Shown piece after piece: positions 54,258 through 63,958 of a stretch of 64,000 nt of DNA. Within the stretch, counting starts at the first letter, position 1. The number at the start of each line of letters is the position of its first letter. The position numbers and the translations under genes are program-made. Below the pieces are notes generated by a model that saw only the letters and a program-made list of their open reading frames with translations, ran no database searches and was not told the DNA's origin. Source of the stretch: Karalla daura (Eukaryota; Chordata; Actinopteri; Chaetodontiformes; Leiognathidae); the NCBI GenBank assembly GCA_029224185.1, contig CM055211.1, positions 8,907,312 to 8,971,311 on the forward strand, given 5' to 3'.

Positions 54258-54410
54258 CCGTCCCAGCGGTGTCATGTTTTATACATCCCGGTCACATCTT
54301 GTGTTTTTGGGCGACACAGGTAAGAGTGCTCATCTGAGCTGTGGCCGCGGGGATCATGCATCTTAGATAGCGGTGTGATGTCACAGCTGTAATGGCTGAA
54401 CATCCTCCCT

Positions 54411-54450
54411 CCTCCTCCTCCTCCTCCTCCTCCTCCTCCTCCTCCTCCTG
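54411..54450. repeat. (CTC)n microsatellite
   Basis: Thirteen CTC units. Confidence 0.96.
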
Positions 54451-55163
54451 CTCCTCCCTGGAGGCTCGCCCACCTTTTTAACGTTTTAGCTCCAACAGAT
54501 GGGCCCCGGAAAGGTTTTTTTTTTTTCACGTGACCTCTGTTGAATGTAAAAAACTGTGACACAAAGTGGCGCAGGTTTCATATTTGTTTAGCGTGACGCG
54601 GCGGCTCCGGTAGCCGGATCACCGGAGGCGGAGCATCAGGGGACAACCTGGGATCACCGGGCTGCTGCGTTATTCATGAGACAGACGGAGCAGACGTTAC
54701 CAGAGGAGACACTCGGACCGCATGACATCCTGAGCTCTCTCGCTCTCTCTCTCTTTTTTCATAAAGGGAAAGGAATCTGATACATACACCAGCATTTAAC
54801 CAGTTCATGTAGATCACGCAAAGCAAAAATGTAGATTTAAGATGCAAGTAACAAACAAGAGAGATCAAGTAGAACATCTGGATGCAGCTGGATCAGAGGT
54901 TATGACCTCAAGAATCACTGAAAACTGAAACTGTCAGCTCCATTATTCAGGATTAAAGGAGATGGTGAATTAGAAGGAATCACCTCCAGCATAGATTTAT
55001 AAATCAAGACAAACCTCTGCATCATTTATTCAACTTTGTACCTGCAAAACGTTGCGACCTCTTCAAACTGTTTGGAGATAAAAACACATAAAAATAACAA
55101 AGATGAGAGGGTGGAGACAAAGACATCACCTATTCTGATGTGGTATTCATAGCAGCTACCTGC
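54451..55163. other. Unique sequence, no gene seen
   Basis: Single-copy apart from a short CT patch at 54735-54754. Nothing coding recognised. Confidence 0.5.
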
Positions 55164-55240
55164 CCGCCCACCTGTCTGTCTGCCTGTCTGCCTGTCTGTC
55201 TGTCTGTCTGTCTGTCTGCCCGTCTGTCTGTCTGTCTGAG
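55164..55240. repeat. (TGTC/TGCC)n tetranucleotide repeat
   Basis: About 17 CTGT units with C substitutions. On the minus strand it reads as Thr-Asp-Arg-Gln repeats. Confidence 0.95.
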
Positions 55241-55315
55241 CCATCTGTCACTGGGAACGAGGAACACAGAAACAACAGACGGGCCGACAACAGTTAGCAT
55301 CAGACCATGAAAAAA

Positions 55316-55317
<2 letters not shown>

Positions 55318-55362
<45 letters not shown>
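55318..55362. repeat. (GA)n microsatellite
   Basis: About 22 GA units. Confidence 0.97.
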
Positions 55363-55364
<2 letters not shown>

Positions 55365-55937
55365 CGCTCAGGTACAGATGCTGCTCTGAGAGGAGACGAT
55401 AGACAGTCAGAGCCGAGACTATTAAACTATTAATCGCTTTAACTAGAAATTCATCCCCACAAAGCAACAAGGTGCTCGTTATGCTAACGCTACGTTACGT
55501 CAGAGGTTTCCCTCGTTAATCCTCACACAGTGTTAGAAAAAAAGGCTAAAACCTACAGTAAAAACACTTTATTTACTTATTTACTATTAGAAAAGAAAAA
55601 ACCATTACACCCTTTATTAACCTGGCCTTTAAACATATCTAACCTAGATTATAATCAGTGCTTTTTCTGTTTTAACTTAACTTATGTAACACAGTGAAAT
55701 GCCTTTGAGTCATTCCGAGGATTGTGGATGGAGACGGTCACTGATTAGTTTTCCGTGTGGAAGAAGGTGAATGAAAAAGAAAAGAAGGAAAGTTCTGAGA
55801 CGGAGAGTTAAACAGTTCGAGGTTTGTCAATGATTTTCATTATCTTTACGCATGAACGGACCACTAGATTGTATGTAAAACCTCAGGAGGAGCAGGAAGG
55901 ATGGAAATCAGCCAGACGGAAGCTCGGATAATCTGCT
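55363..55937. other. Unique AT-leaning sequence
   Basis: Includes GAGTCATTCCGAGGATTG near 55707, related to the repeat remnant words at 42.1 kb. No gene seen. Confidence 0.45.
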
Positions 55938-56000
55938 GGGAAGAGGAGAGGAGGAAGAGAGGAGGAAGAGAGGAGGAAGAGAGGAGGAAGAGAGGAGGGA
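55938..56000. repeat. 11-bp (AGAGGAGGAAG)n tandem repeat
   Basis: Five 11-base purine-only units. Confidence 0.93.
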
Positions 56001-56110
56001 GGGAAGGAGAACAGCCGAGTCACCTCTGGAGTCAGCGATAAATATGATCCAAACACGTCGTTACGAAACATCAACAACAACACTATTTTGATCAGATTTA
56101 GGAATATTCT

Positions 56111-56145
56111 GGGTCATGTGACCCCTACGTCGGGTCACATGACCT
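56111..56145. promoter_or_regulatory. Paired E-box/M-box palindromes, 21-bp spacing
   Basis: GGGTCATGTGACCC (56111-56124) and GGGTCACATGACCT (56132-56145) start exactly 21 bases apart, two helical turns. Each contains a GTCATGTGAC or GTCACATGAC core, the preferred site of MITF/TFE and USF bHLH-zip proteins. Each also contains RGGTCA half-sites as an inverted repeat with two-base spacing. Together they form a 12-bp-arm inverted repeat. Factor identity is inferred. Confidence 0.6.
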
Positions 56146-56639
56146 GGAGATGTGAACACAGTGTTTCCATCACACATTGATGTGATGAAAGGTACGTTTC
56201 AGTCCCATCTGAGAGGTTTTATTGTGATGTTTAGGTTTTTGTTCATGTCTAAACGTCCAAGAGAAACAGTTTGAGGCTGCGACACATAAAAATACATATA
56301 CAAGAGTGGAACCGACATAAATACTCACATATTCTCAGAAATAAATACAGCTCGTGAAAATAAACTCCATCCGTGAGAGGAAAAAGAGAAAAGGATCAGA
56401 GCAGAGAACAGGAAGCTGGTGAAACAGTGAGGATGTAAAGATCAGATGTAAGATTTTTACTGGGAGTGAGAAAGAAGGAGTCGGTCAGTAGAAAACAGGA
56501 TAGAAACAGGACGCGTCTTTCTCAGGTCGTTCATCAAGGTAGAGTTAAAAATAAAGAGCAGATAAGGCCGAGTGTCCGCAGGCCGCATCACACATTTCTG
56601 AATATGCTGCTGTCAGTTTAATATTCAGGGCCTGGAGCG
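56146..56639. other. Unique AT-rich sequence
   Basis: A-rich single-copy sequence (for example 56280-56370). No gene, RNA or repeat recognised. Confidence 0.5.
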
Positions 56640-56700
56640 GGAGGAGGAGGAGGAGGGGGGAGGAGGAGGAGGAGGAGGAGGGCTGGGGAGGAAGGGGGGT
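56640..56700. repeat. (GGA)n microsatellite and G-rich tail
   Basis: Two GGA runs split by GGGGGG, then GGGGAGGAAGGGGGG. Confidence 0.94.
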
Positions 56701-56720
56701 GAGAGATCAGGTGACTGGGG

Positions 56721-56753
56721 TATAAATAGGCCGAGTGCCATCAGTTCGTCTCA
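56721..56753 (+). promoter_or_regulatory. TATA-type core promoter candidate
   Basis: TATAAATA at 56721-56728 in GGGGTATAAATAGGCC context is followed 32 bases later by TCTCAGCC, whose A at 56753 is an initiator-like start. A GGA tract lies immediately upstream. The first 90 bases after the start (GACGCCTTGACAGC...) are unique and lead to a GT microsatellite at 56841. No coding exon with a start codon and donor could be settled, so the transcript, if any, may be non-coding. Confidence 0.4.
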
Positions 56754-56839
56754 GCCGACGCCTTGACAGCATCAGACTGACTGAAGACTGACTCTGGTGT
56801 CACCGCAAATCAGGACAGCTGTCGCTGAGGGAGCCGCCG

Positions 56840-56840
<1 letters not shown>

Positions 56841-56894
<54 letters not shown>
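56841..56894. repeat. (GT)n microsatellite
   Basis: About 26 GT units. Confidence 0.97.
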
Positions 56895-56898
<4 letters not shown>

Positions 56899-57700
56899 AC
56901 ATGTGTCACACCTGGGAGGTGTGGACTGGAAAGGTTGCAGACACACACACACACATGCGTGTACCTGAGCAGATGTAGCTGTCAAGAGTCCAATAAAGGG
57001 GAGTGTTCCTGCAGGGCGAATAAACAGAAAACCTAATAGAACGTAATAAAACTCTACACACAGCCTGCAGGGGAGGAAAAAACGAAGCCTCCGGGTCTGT
57101 TTTAGTAACTAGACAAACAACCGGCTTCCTCCACATTCAGTTTTAACCTTTTCTAACAAGGTGCATGCGAGTGGAAACGTGTTGTGTGCTCTGGCCTGAG
57201 GAGATGAGGAAGCCTCCCACCTCCACAGCTCCTCCAGAGACCAGAGCTGTGCAACATAGAGAGATCCGCTCGAACCTTCTAAACCTGTCCCGTTAACATG
57301 CAACCAACCTGGGTCTGAGCACGGCCCGATTAGCATAGCGACATAGAGGTAGGCTAGACAGAAGCTGATCTGAGAGGGGCTAAACATGTGGCTGGCTTCT
57401 CACTACAGAGGCCTGCTGCTGCAGAGCACCTCCAGGTGACACTGGTCCAGGTGTCATCCTAATGAAACATGTCTGTTGTTGGCCGCTCCGAGCCTCCAGC
57501 TGCTTCCTGTGTCCTGGCAGCGGGCGGACACACACCTGCACACATTTGTTTACATGCATCCCATGATACAGGCACTCTAATGAAGTAATAAGAGCATAAA
57601 ATAGAATAGAATAATACTTAAATATATATGTGAATGTGCTCATAATGCACTATAGATGTAGTCTTTATAGAAAGTGACCCTCAGTGTTGACTCAATGGCA
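56895..57700. other. Unique sequence, no gene seen
   Basis: Two adjoining minus-strand frames of 92 and 87 codons (57109-57387, 57380-57643) overlap by eight bases but differ in phase and lack start context, splice sites or motifs. Confidence 0.42.
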
Positions 57701-57706
57701 TCAAAT

Positions 57707-57812
57707 CAGGTTTAAATGAGTGAGTTGAGTAAATGTGACTTATATCATGTGTTTTTAGCTTCAGGTTGCTCTAGTTAAGCTATTCAGTTAAGTTGCATAG
57801 ACTCAGTTCACA
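57707..57812. repeat. Old interspersed-repeat remnant, copy B
   Basis: TCAGGTTTAAATGAGTGAG (57707-57725), TGTTTTTAGC and AGTTAAGTTGCATAGACTC (57787-57805) parallel copy A at 41793-42077 in the same order. Copy A has about 180 extra bases between the first and last words. Confidence 0.55.
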
Positions 57813-57989
57813 CATTTAAGGCTGATTATGTGTCATTGGGTGGATGTGTTATCCTGGTCGTTTGTTCCTCTGTGTCTTCAGTTCTCCTCTCCACTGACTC
57901 TTGGATCCGTGAAATCTCTGAATCCGATCGCGTTGGTTTTCTGAGGGAGAAGATGCCAGGATTTTCCCGTCTCCCTTTCCTCCCCAGCC

Positions 57990-58135
57990 TGGCTTATAAA
58001 ATTCTTAGTGCTTCCTTCCATTATGGCGTTCTCCTGGAATCCCTGGGAAACTCGACGCACCCTTTATAATTACTGCACCAACTGCCGGCTGACAACACTC
58101 ATTTGCCTTTTTCTGGAGGAGGTTGTCTCTTTCCT
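57990..58135. promoter_or_regulatory. Candidate conserved non-coding element
   Basis: Repeat-free block with TTCCATTATGGCG and CCCTTTATAATTACTGC, ending at a C-rich tract. The plus-strand frame across it continues only as Pro/Ser repeats. Confidence 0.32.
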
Positions 58136-58156
58136 TAAGTACCTCTGTTGTGCTGA

Positions 58157-58217
58157 CACCCCCCCTCCCCCATCCTCCCCCCCCTCCCCCCCCTCATCCT
58201 CCCCCCATTCCCCCCTT
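58157..58217. repeat. C-run / CCCCT tract
   Basis: C6-C8 runs separated by T, TCAT or TCCT. Confidence 0.9.
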
Positions 58218-59217
58218 GTCACTACAAATTCCCATCTTTACCTACGCAGCCGGTGGCGCCTTCAAATATGGATACACGGGCTGCTTAAGGAGCGCCTGTC
58301 AAGATAAACAGGGATAGCGGCGCTCCGAGGAGCAGCCTCCCATTCCCTCTGTTGGAATTAATGCTGCATGAGCTCTCACCGCTCCGCTTCCGAATAGGTA
58401 CACTCTGGAAACACGACTTCCAGTGATGTTTTTCCAGGCTTGATGAGCCCCACCTCGCGGGGCTCTAGATGGAGGTGAGGCCGCATCTGTCGCAGTCATT
58501 ACTCCGTATTTCACCTCCTAAAGCTTCAATCTGGGATCCAGATGTAGACAAACGGGGGCCGTTTAACCGCAGGAAAAAATCCAATTAAGAGGAAAATCCA
58601 AACACGGGATTCAGCAGGTTGTGGATCCTGGTGTTTGTCGTGGGTAAACACAGAGGATGAAACACGGCCGTATCGTGTTTTATGTGTTTTTATATCCTCG
58701 AAGAAGCTGATTTATTTCCTCCCCGGGGTCGGAGCGCTCCGGCCTCGGACTCGGATCCAAGCTCCTCAAGTGCTCCACAATCTGTTAGTGCTGTCTGGAA
58801 AAGTGGCGGGATGCCAGGGGCCACCCGGGATGGACACTCAGCTGATGGAAGGAAGCTCGTACATTACGTATGACGGAGCACGTTCCAGCAGGAGAGGAGG
58901 GAAGACGAAGACGAAGACTTTTTGTTGAGGAACAGACCTCATTAAATCCTCAATGTCAGACCAGAGCCAGAGTTTCACAAACGTAACTTCCTGCTGTATT
59001 TTTAGCTGATTGGAGCCATCGATTTAGTGCTGAGAAACTGAGCATCTCAGGAGTGGCAGAACGTTCCCGCTCCCAGGATTTATGATGTTTCGGAGTGTGT
59101 TCTGTTACTTGTGTTTATCCCGCCGTCCCTGGGTGGTTTTCAGGAAGCCCTGCAGCCTCGCTCCATCCCGGCGCTCCAAACACAGCCGAGGTGTTGACCG
59201 ACGTGGGGCAGACTGTT
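58218..59217. other. Unique sequence, no gene seen
   Basis: Single-copy. Frames of 60-97 codons are unsupported. A small GAAGAC repeat lies at 58900-58918. Confidence 0.48.
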
Positions 59218-59218
59218 T

Positions 59219-59276
59219 GGGGGGGGGGGGGGGCTGTGGGGTAGAGGGGGGGGGGCTGTGGGGTAGAGGGGGGGGG
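59219..59276 (+). repeat. G-run / (GGCTGTGGGGTAGA)n tandem repeat
   Basis: Three G runs of 7-15 bases are joined by GCTGTGGGGTAGA, a unit of about 21-22 bases. Confidence 0.92.
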
Positions 59277-59427
59277 CTGTGATCACGTCCCCGCCCCGGC
59301 CTCTTATCTGCCCTGTTTGACAGTCACGTCTGCTGGAGCCGCGAGCTGTCAGCCCGGGGCCCGGCTCCGCTGGGCTCGGCCCGTGCCATGTTAAACACCC
59401 ACATCTGGGGCCGGGGCGTAAACACCG

Positions 59428-59479
59428 CCCCCCCCCCCCCCCCCCCTCAACCCCCCCCCCCCCTTACACCCCCCCCCCT
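59428..59479 (-). repeat. Poly(C) tract, interrupted
   Basis: C runs of about 19, 13 and 9 bases separated by TCAA and TTACA. Confidence 0.94.
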
Positions 59480-59851
59480 AACCAGCTCCACATGTGGCCG
59501 CCACGCTCAGGTTTACGCGTGCGGGCCGTCCCGGAGCTGTCAGGAGCGCCGCGTTTGAAACGTATCCGTGCGTCCGGATGATTCCGGGGGACGAGGTGGC
59601 TGCGTGCTCCTCCTGCCCCGGTGAGGAGGGCAGGTCTGCAGACGGAGGCGTTTGATCTCCCGATGCCGAGCTTACGACGGGACATTTATTTAATAACAGC
59701 TGCACCGCGGAAAACTCTAGCAGCTGCTGGTTAAAAGCAAAACCCCTCCCTGGGATAGTGTTACCCTCGCAGATATCATCAATCTGTGATTTCAATGCAT
59801 TCCAGGGGTCGCTCCGTGATGAAGGGGTTTAACTTACATTTCTGGAGGGAG

Positions 59852-59894
59852 GAGGACGAGGAGGAGGAGGAGGAGGAGGAGGAGGAGGAGGAGG
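59852..59894. repeat. (GGA)n microsatellite
   Basis: About 14 GGA units ending in GGGGG. One plus-strand frame reads as poly-Glu. Confidence 0.96.
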
Positions 59895-59982
59895 GGGCGG
59901 CCTTCCCTCAAACTGCCTTGTCTAATTGTGATTCACTTAGTTTTCCTCCCCCCTTCTTCTTGGTTTTTTCTTTTTTTCCCAG

Positions 59983-60012
59983 AATAGCTGGTGACGGCTC
60001 CGCAGATCCAGG
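59983..60012 (+). CDS. Weak candidate exon, unassigned
   Basis: A long pyrimidine tract ending TTTTTTTCCCAG is one of the best acceptor sequences in the window. The sequence after it is open in only one phase (IAGDGSADPGCDPRRS...). The nearest plausible donor is CCAGG/GTGTGA at 60012, which would give an exon of about 30 bases. Other GT sites further on would make it longer. No protein family is recognised, and the donor is uncertain. Confidence 0.2.
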
Positions 60013-61759
60013 GTGTGACCCCCGCCGCTCAGCTCCAGCCAAACCCAGCGGTTTGCGTGAAATGTTTTTGGCCGCGGAGTGGAGCTGCGATCGTTAAAGC
60101 GCTCCAGTCTCCATCTTTGTTGTGGCCGCAGCGGATTGCGGTCCACGGTATTTCCTGCACTTTCTGGGTGCCGGGCCAGATCGGCTCCACCCCCACAGTC
60201 GCCTCTTTTGTGTATAATTTTTTAAGAAAGCAAATCTAAGAAGTCTCGGAGAGGGAGAGAAGGAGCAAATCTCTGAAGTCTCAGAAACTCGGAACGTGTT
60301 TGTGTCAGCGTTGAATGCAATGACGGATTAAAAAAACCTTCTGTTAGGGACAAAAACAGCTGTAAAAATAGATCTTTCTTCACTCACATCTATCAGTTCT
60401 GATCAAAACTAGAAACTCAGGCTGTTTTAGTTGCAACCTGATTGGTCGACTAAAAGTGACTAGTTTGACCTCTTTTGTTCAACTTTGCAGAATCTGTGAA
60501 TACAATCACAATAATGTGGTTTTAATGGAAGTCAGTGGGGCTAAAACAGTGTATCAGGGTGTGATTTTACAGTGTAAATTCTGGAACCAAACATCCTTCA
60601 GTTTGTTGTGAAGCGGTGAGAGCTGAGGCCACGTTACGGATGGAGATTCCCGGGATGAGAGGCCCCGGTGTCGTGTTGTTAGAGGCGGTTCATGAGGAAG
60701 ACGACCTCCACATCTGTTCCAGGCGCTAATTTCTGCCTGATGAGAGGATAACGGCCGCCTCAGGGTTCAGAGGCTTCCACGTTCCGTCTGCTAATGAACT
60801 CTGGGATTAAACGCTGTAAATTAACTCACCTGAACTCTGGAACGCTGCTTAGTATGCGAGCACCCCCCCCCCCTCAGGTTCAGGGCAGATGTTCTCGATA
60901 CGGAGATCAATGAGAGGCTCGTCTCTACGTCTTTGTTCCCGTCTGTCCTCCGCTGCTCGCTGTAACTCAGCCCAGGAACGCCGGAGACCGGAGCGTCGGG
61001 ATACACTCCTCCTCCCAGATGAAACAGCAGATTATGATGTAGAGCTCAAACCTTCAACCTCTAACCCACTTCTAACCGTCTAAACGCACCGTGAAGATGT
61101 GAAAATTGGCCCCAACGTGTGAAAACACACACGCACACACGCACACACACTCTGGAAAGCCGACACTTTGATTCCTTCCTGGCGCCGGCCCAGGAGCTGA
61201 TAGAAAACAGAGTTGACACAACGAGCCGATCCGACCCGCACCTGAGAGCCGCCTCTGCCGGGAAGCTGCTCCGAGCGGATCAGATTCCAGGGAAACAGGG
61301 AAACACGCTGCGGGTTGAACGCTGCGATGGTGAAGGATTGTTGTTTAAACACGTCTAAACATACACGGCCGCCCCCACGTTCATCACTACACTGTTCTTA
61401 TTCTGGTTGAATGGACTCGGGAAGAGAAAAGAAAATGCATCTTTTAGTATTTTTTTAGGGAAATGTTGCAGCGTTGTATTTGTCCTCATGTTGTCTCAAC
61501 AAATATGAGCAATATTTAAGGATTTATTCGCAGGTCTGATCGTTAACTTAGTCCCAGAAGGTTTTAATCTGTTCCAAGTCACGTGATGATAATGTAAATA
61601 ATAAGAAATGAGAATAAAATGTCAAAACAAAACAAAACAAACCGTTATTCAAAAGGCTACAGATATGAGTAGACATGGTATATAACGCTCCCTTACTGTT
61701 TCCCTGTGTACTCAGATTGAAATGTATTATATTTATGATTCAGATTGTCCAATATGACG

Positions 61760-61763
<4 letters not shown>
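60013..61763. other. Unique sequence with minor repeats
   Basis: A 35-bp imperfect direct repeat (AGCAAATCT..GAAGTCTC) starts at 60229 and 60264. AATGGAAGTCAGTGGGGC at 60526-60543 resembles a word common in fish interspersed repeats. C10 at 60864-60873 and a CA patch at 61126-61150 complete it. No gene seen. Confidence 0.42.

Positions 61764-61812
<49 letters not shown>
61764..61812. repeat. (GT)n microsatellite
   Basis: About 24 GT units. Confidence 0.97.
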
Positions 61813-61813
<1 letters not shown>

Positions 61814-62095
61814 CCGTCCCCTCCCCTGCACCGTTTAATTACTTCACTATTATGATGAATTGACGCGTTTCTCCCCCTCCGACCCAAACGTTCCTCCTTA
61901 ACCTGCGTCTTGTTGGGAATTATCTTGCGTGTATGATTCTGACCCCGTCCTCACTCCCATCCCTGCCCTTGTTTTTCCCGGAGCTGCTCTTATTATTATT
62001 TGTCCCGGTTTTCCACTCGGAGCTCATTTAAAGTTCCATCTTATCTGATGGGAGATGTGTCACGGCTCTGGCAGGCTCTGAGCATGGCGACCTAG

Positions 62096-62101
62096 GTGTG
62101 T

Positions 62102-62132
<31 letters not shown>
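62096..62132. repeat. (GT)n microsatellite
   Basis: About 17 GT units with one AT step. Confidence 0.95.
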
Positions 62133-62273
62133 GGAGAGCAAACCTATACATCATCCCAGCGTCCGCTCCGTCTCGGAGCGCCGGACCGGCTCCAGCGGCC
62201 CTCGGGGGGTCAGCGTCTTAAATGAGATTTCAGCACCGCTGACCCGTGCTGTGCTCCTCTCACCTTTCACCAG

Positions 62274-62351
62274 GAGAACTGGAATGACCTCCGACCTCCG
62301 AGAGCTCCGAGAGCTGCACGCCGAGTGGCCGGGAACGCCGGAGCGAGGAAG
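62274..62351 (+). CDS. Candidate exon, 26 codons, first of a pair
   Basis: CCTCTCACCTTTCACCAG precedes GAGAACTGGA, and GCGAGGAAG/GTGAGC is a near-consensus donor. The 78 bases are a whole number of codons. Two phases are open: one reads ENWNDLRPPRAP..., the other RTGMTSDLRELRELHAEWPG.... Only the first has the phase that continues into the single open frame of the next candidate exon (62469-62508). The intron between them is 117 bases, a usual size for small fish introns. The protein family is not recognised. The exon is Arg/Ala/Pro-rich in that phase, so it could also be untranslated or part of a non-coding transcript. Confidence 0.42.
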
Positions 62352-62468
62352 GTGAGCAGGAAGGCAGAGGTGTGGAACGACCTGAACGAGGATGCAGCGT
62401 GGAGGCACATTTATCATTCATCCTGTGGTGAAACAACATCATTTCATGTCTTTTTACTTCTTTTACAG
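62352..62468 (+). other. Candidate 117-bp intron (GT-AG)
   Basis: Begins GTGAGCAGG and ends CTTTTTACTTCTTTTACAG, with a long pyrimidine tract and an AT-rich centre (ACATTTATCATTCATCC). These are the features of a short vertebrate intron. Confidence 0.42.
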
Positions 62469-62508
62469 TTAAAGGATTCTCTCTGCTGGCTCCAGAGTCT
62501 GCGTAAAG
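62469..62508 (+). CDS. Candidate exon, 40 nt, second of a pair
   Basis: A strong acceptor (TTTTTACTTCTTTTACAG) and donor (CGTAAAG/GTAAGA) enclose 40 bases. Only one of three frames is open, reading LKDSLCWLQSLRK with one base left over. The stretch could form an amphipathic helix. It is in phase with the preceding candidate exon. The next exon would have to begin in phase 1, but none was identified in the remaining 1.5 kb. Gene identity unknown. Confidence 0.45.
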
Positions 62509-62816
62509 GTAAGACGGAATTCCTAAACATACGGACAAACCCGTCTTCTGATCCCAGCATCCAGTTTGGATGCTGTGGACGGGTGGAGACACTGAGTGTA
62601 AAGTAGAGCGATTATATCGTCTTCTACTGGAGAAATATTAGCTTTTACAGAGATCCACAGCTCGTCACGTTATGTCAAGGAATCACGCACACACATCCGT
62701 GGTTTTCCATACTGTTTAATCTCAAAGTATTTGCAGTTTTCCGTCCTCGTCGAGTCTCGACTGCCAACATTTGTTCTTGCTGGATAAACCGCGGCAGAGA
62801 TCTGCTAATGTATAGG

Positions 62817-62819
<3 letters not shown>

Positions 62820-62851
<32 letters not shown>

Positions 62852-62869
62852 CGAGTTCAGAGCAGGTTA

Positions 62870-62906
<37 letters not shown>
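62820..62906. repeat. Two (GT)n microsatellites
   Basis: GT at 62820-62849 and 62872-62906, separated by 22 unique bases. Confidence 0.95.
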
Positions 62907-62907
<1 letters not shown>

Positions 62908-63026
62908 CAGTGTGTTAGTTATGTTAAAGCTCCAAGGCGGATAATGCAGAAGAACACACAGTATTTCCCAGAGGCCGACTCTAGCCTACATACTGTACCG
63001 CGCTATACGGTATGCATGCAAGCACA

Positions 63027-63027
<1 letters not shown>

Positions 63028-63067
<40 letters not shown>

Positions 63068-63100
63068 ACACACACACACACACATACACACACACACAGT
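63028..63100. repeat. (CT)n(CA)n compound microsatellite
   Basis: CT at 63028-63067, then CA with one TA step to 63100. Confidence 0.95.
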
Positions 63101-63272
63101 GGTATATGCGGTATGGAGCGGCCTTTAATGTGCATATGTGCAGTTGTGTTTCTTTCTTCCTGACATCTTGCAAGTGCTGTATGTATGTCATTAATTGAGT
63201 CTCCAGCTCCCTGGAGTGGTTAGCTCGACTTGCACTGGGGAAGATAGAGGGGGAGATGCTCTTTGTGTGTCT

Positions 63273-63331
63273 CTATGTGTGTGTGTGTGTGTGTGTCAGT
63301 GTGTGCTCTCCACACACACACACACACACAC
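63273..63331. repeat. (GT)n and (CA)n facing runs
   Basis: GT at 63279-63296 and CA at 63312-63331 are complementary and about 15 bases apart, so they could pair as a long hairpin. Confidence 0.9.
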
Positions 63332-63517
63332 AGAAGCCCTGATCGCCTGATGATTATGCTTGATCAGTGTCAAACACAAACTACTGCAGCGGGTGCTTTG
63401 AAAAGGAATATATTGTGTACTCAGGCTTTTTCAGACCCTTAGTGGTGTTTTTACAGAGCACAGTGATTTATCCAATTCACCCAGATCTGAGAAATATAAT
63501 CTTTTTGGATTTTTTTT

Positions 63518-63580
63518 CTTCTTCTTCTTCTTCTTCTTCTTCTTCTTCTCCCCCCCCCCCCTCTCTCTCTCTCTCTCTCT
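63518..63580. repeat. (CTT)n, C-run and (CT)n tract
   Basis: Ten CTT units, a C10 run, then about ten CT units. Entirely pyrimidine. Confidence 0.95.
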
Positions 63581-63650
63581 GATGCGAGCAACAGACTGCA
63601 TATCCATCCTAATTTTAAAGAAACAAGAAAAAAAAATCAAAGTACCAGGA

Positions 63651-63765
63651 GTGAGAGAGAGAGAGAGAGAGAGAGGGGGGAAACAGAGGCACCTCGGGTG
63701 TTTTCTTCACAGAGAGAGAGGGAGAGAGAAGGAGGGAGAGGGGGAGACAGAGGGAGAGAAAGGAG
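63651..63765. repeat. (GA)n and purine-rich tracts
   Basis: GA at 63652-63674, then GAGAGGGAGA-type purine sequence at 63711-63765. Confidence 0.92.
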
Positions 63766-63936
63766 CGAATCCAATGCAGTTTGCAGGGATGTTTAAAGGC
63801 ACACGGCAGAGCTGGTACAATCACAGCCCGGCCGCACCTGGGAAACATGAGCTAATAAGAGCAGACAGGGAGTCAATACCTCGTTACACAGCCATAAAAA
63901 CTCAATCATCGGCGCGAAATTTAAAGCTGCAGAACA

Positions 63937-63958
63937 CACACACACACACACACGCACA
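63937..63958. repeat. (CA)n microsatellite
   Basis: About ten CA units with one CG step, 40 bases from the window end. Confidence 0.92.

Noticed and set aside
57109..57643. Adjacent minus-strand frames of 92 and 87 codons as a possible gene
   Set aside because: They are out of phase and have no splice sites to join them. Neither has a recognisable motif.
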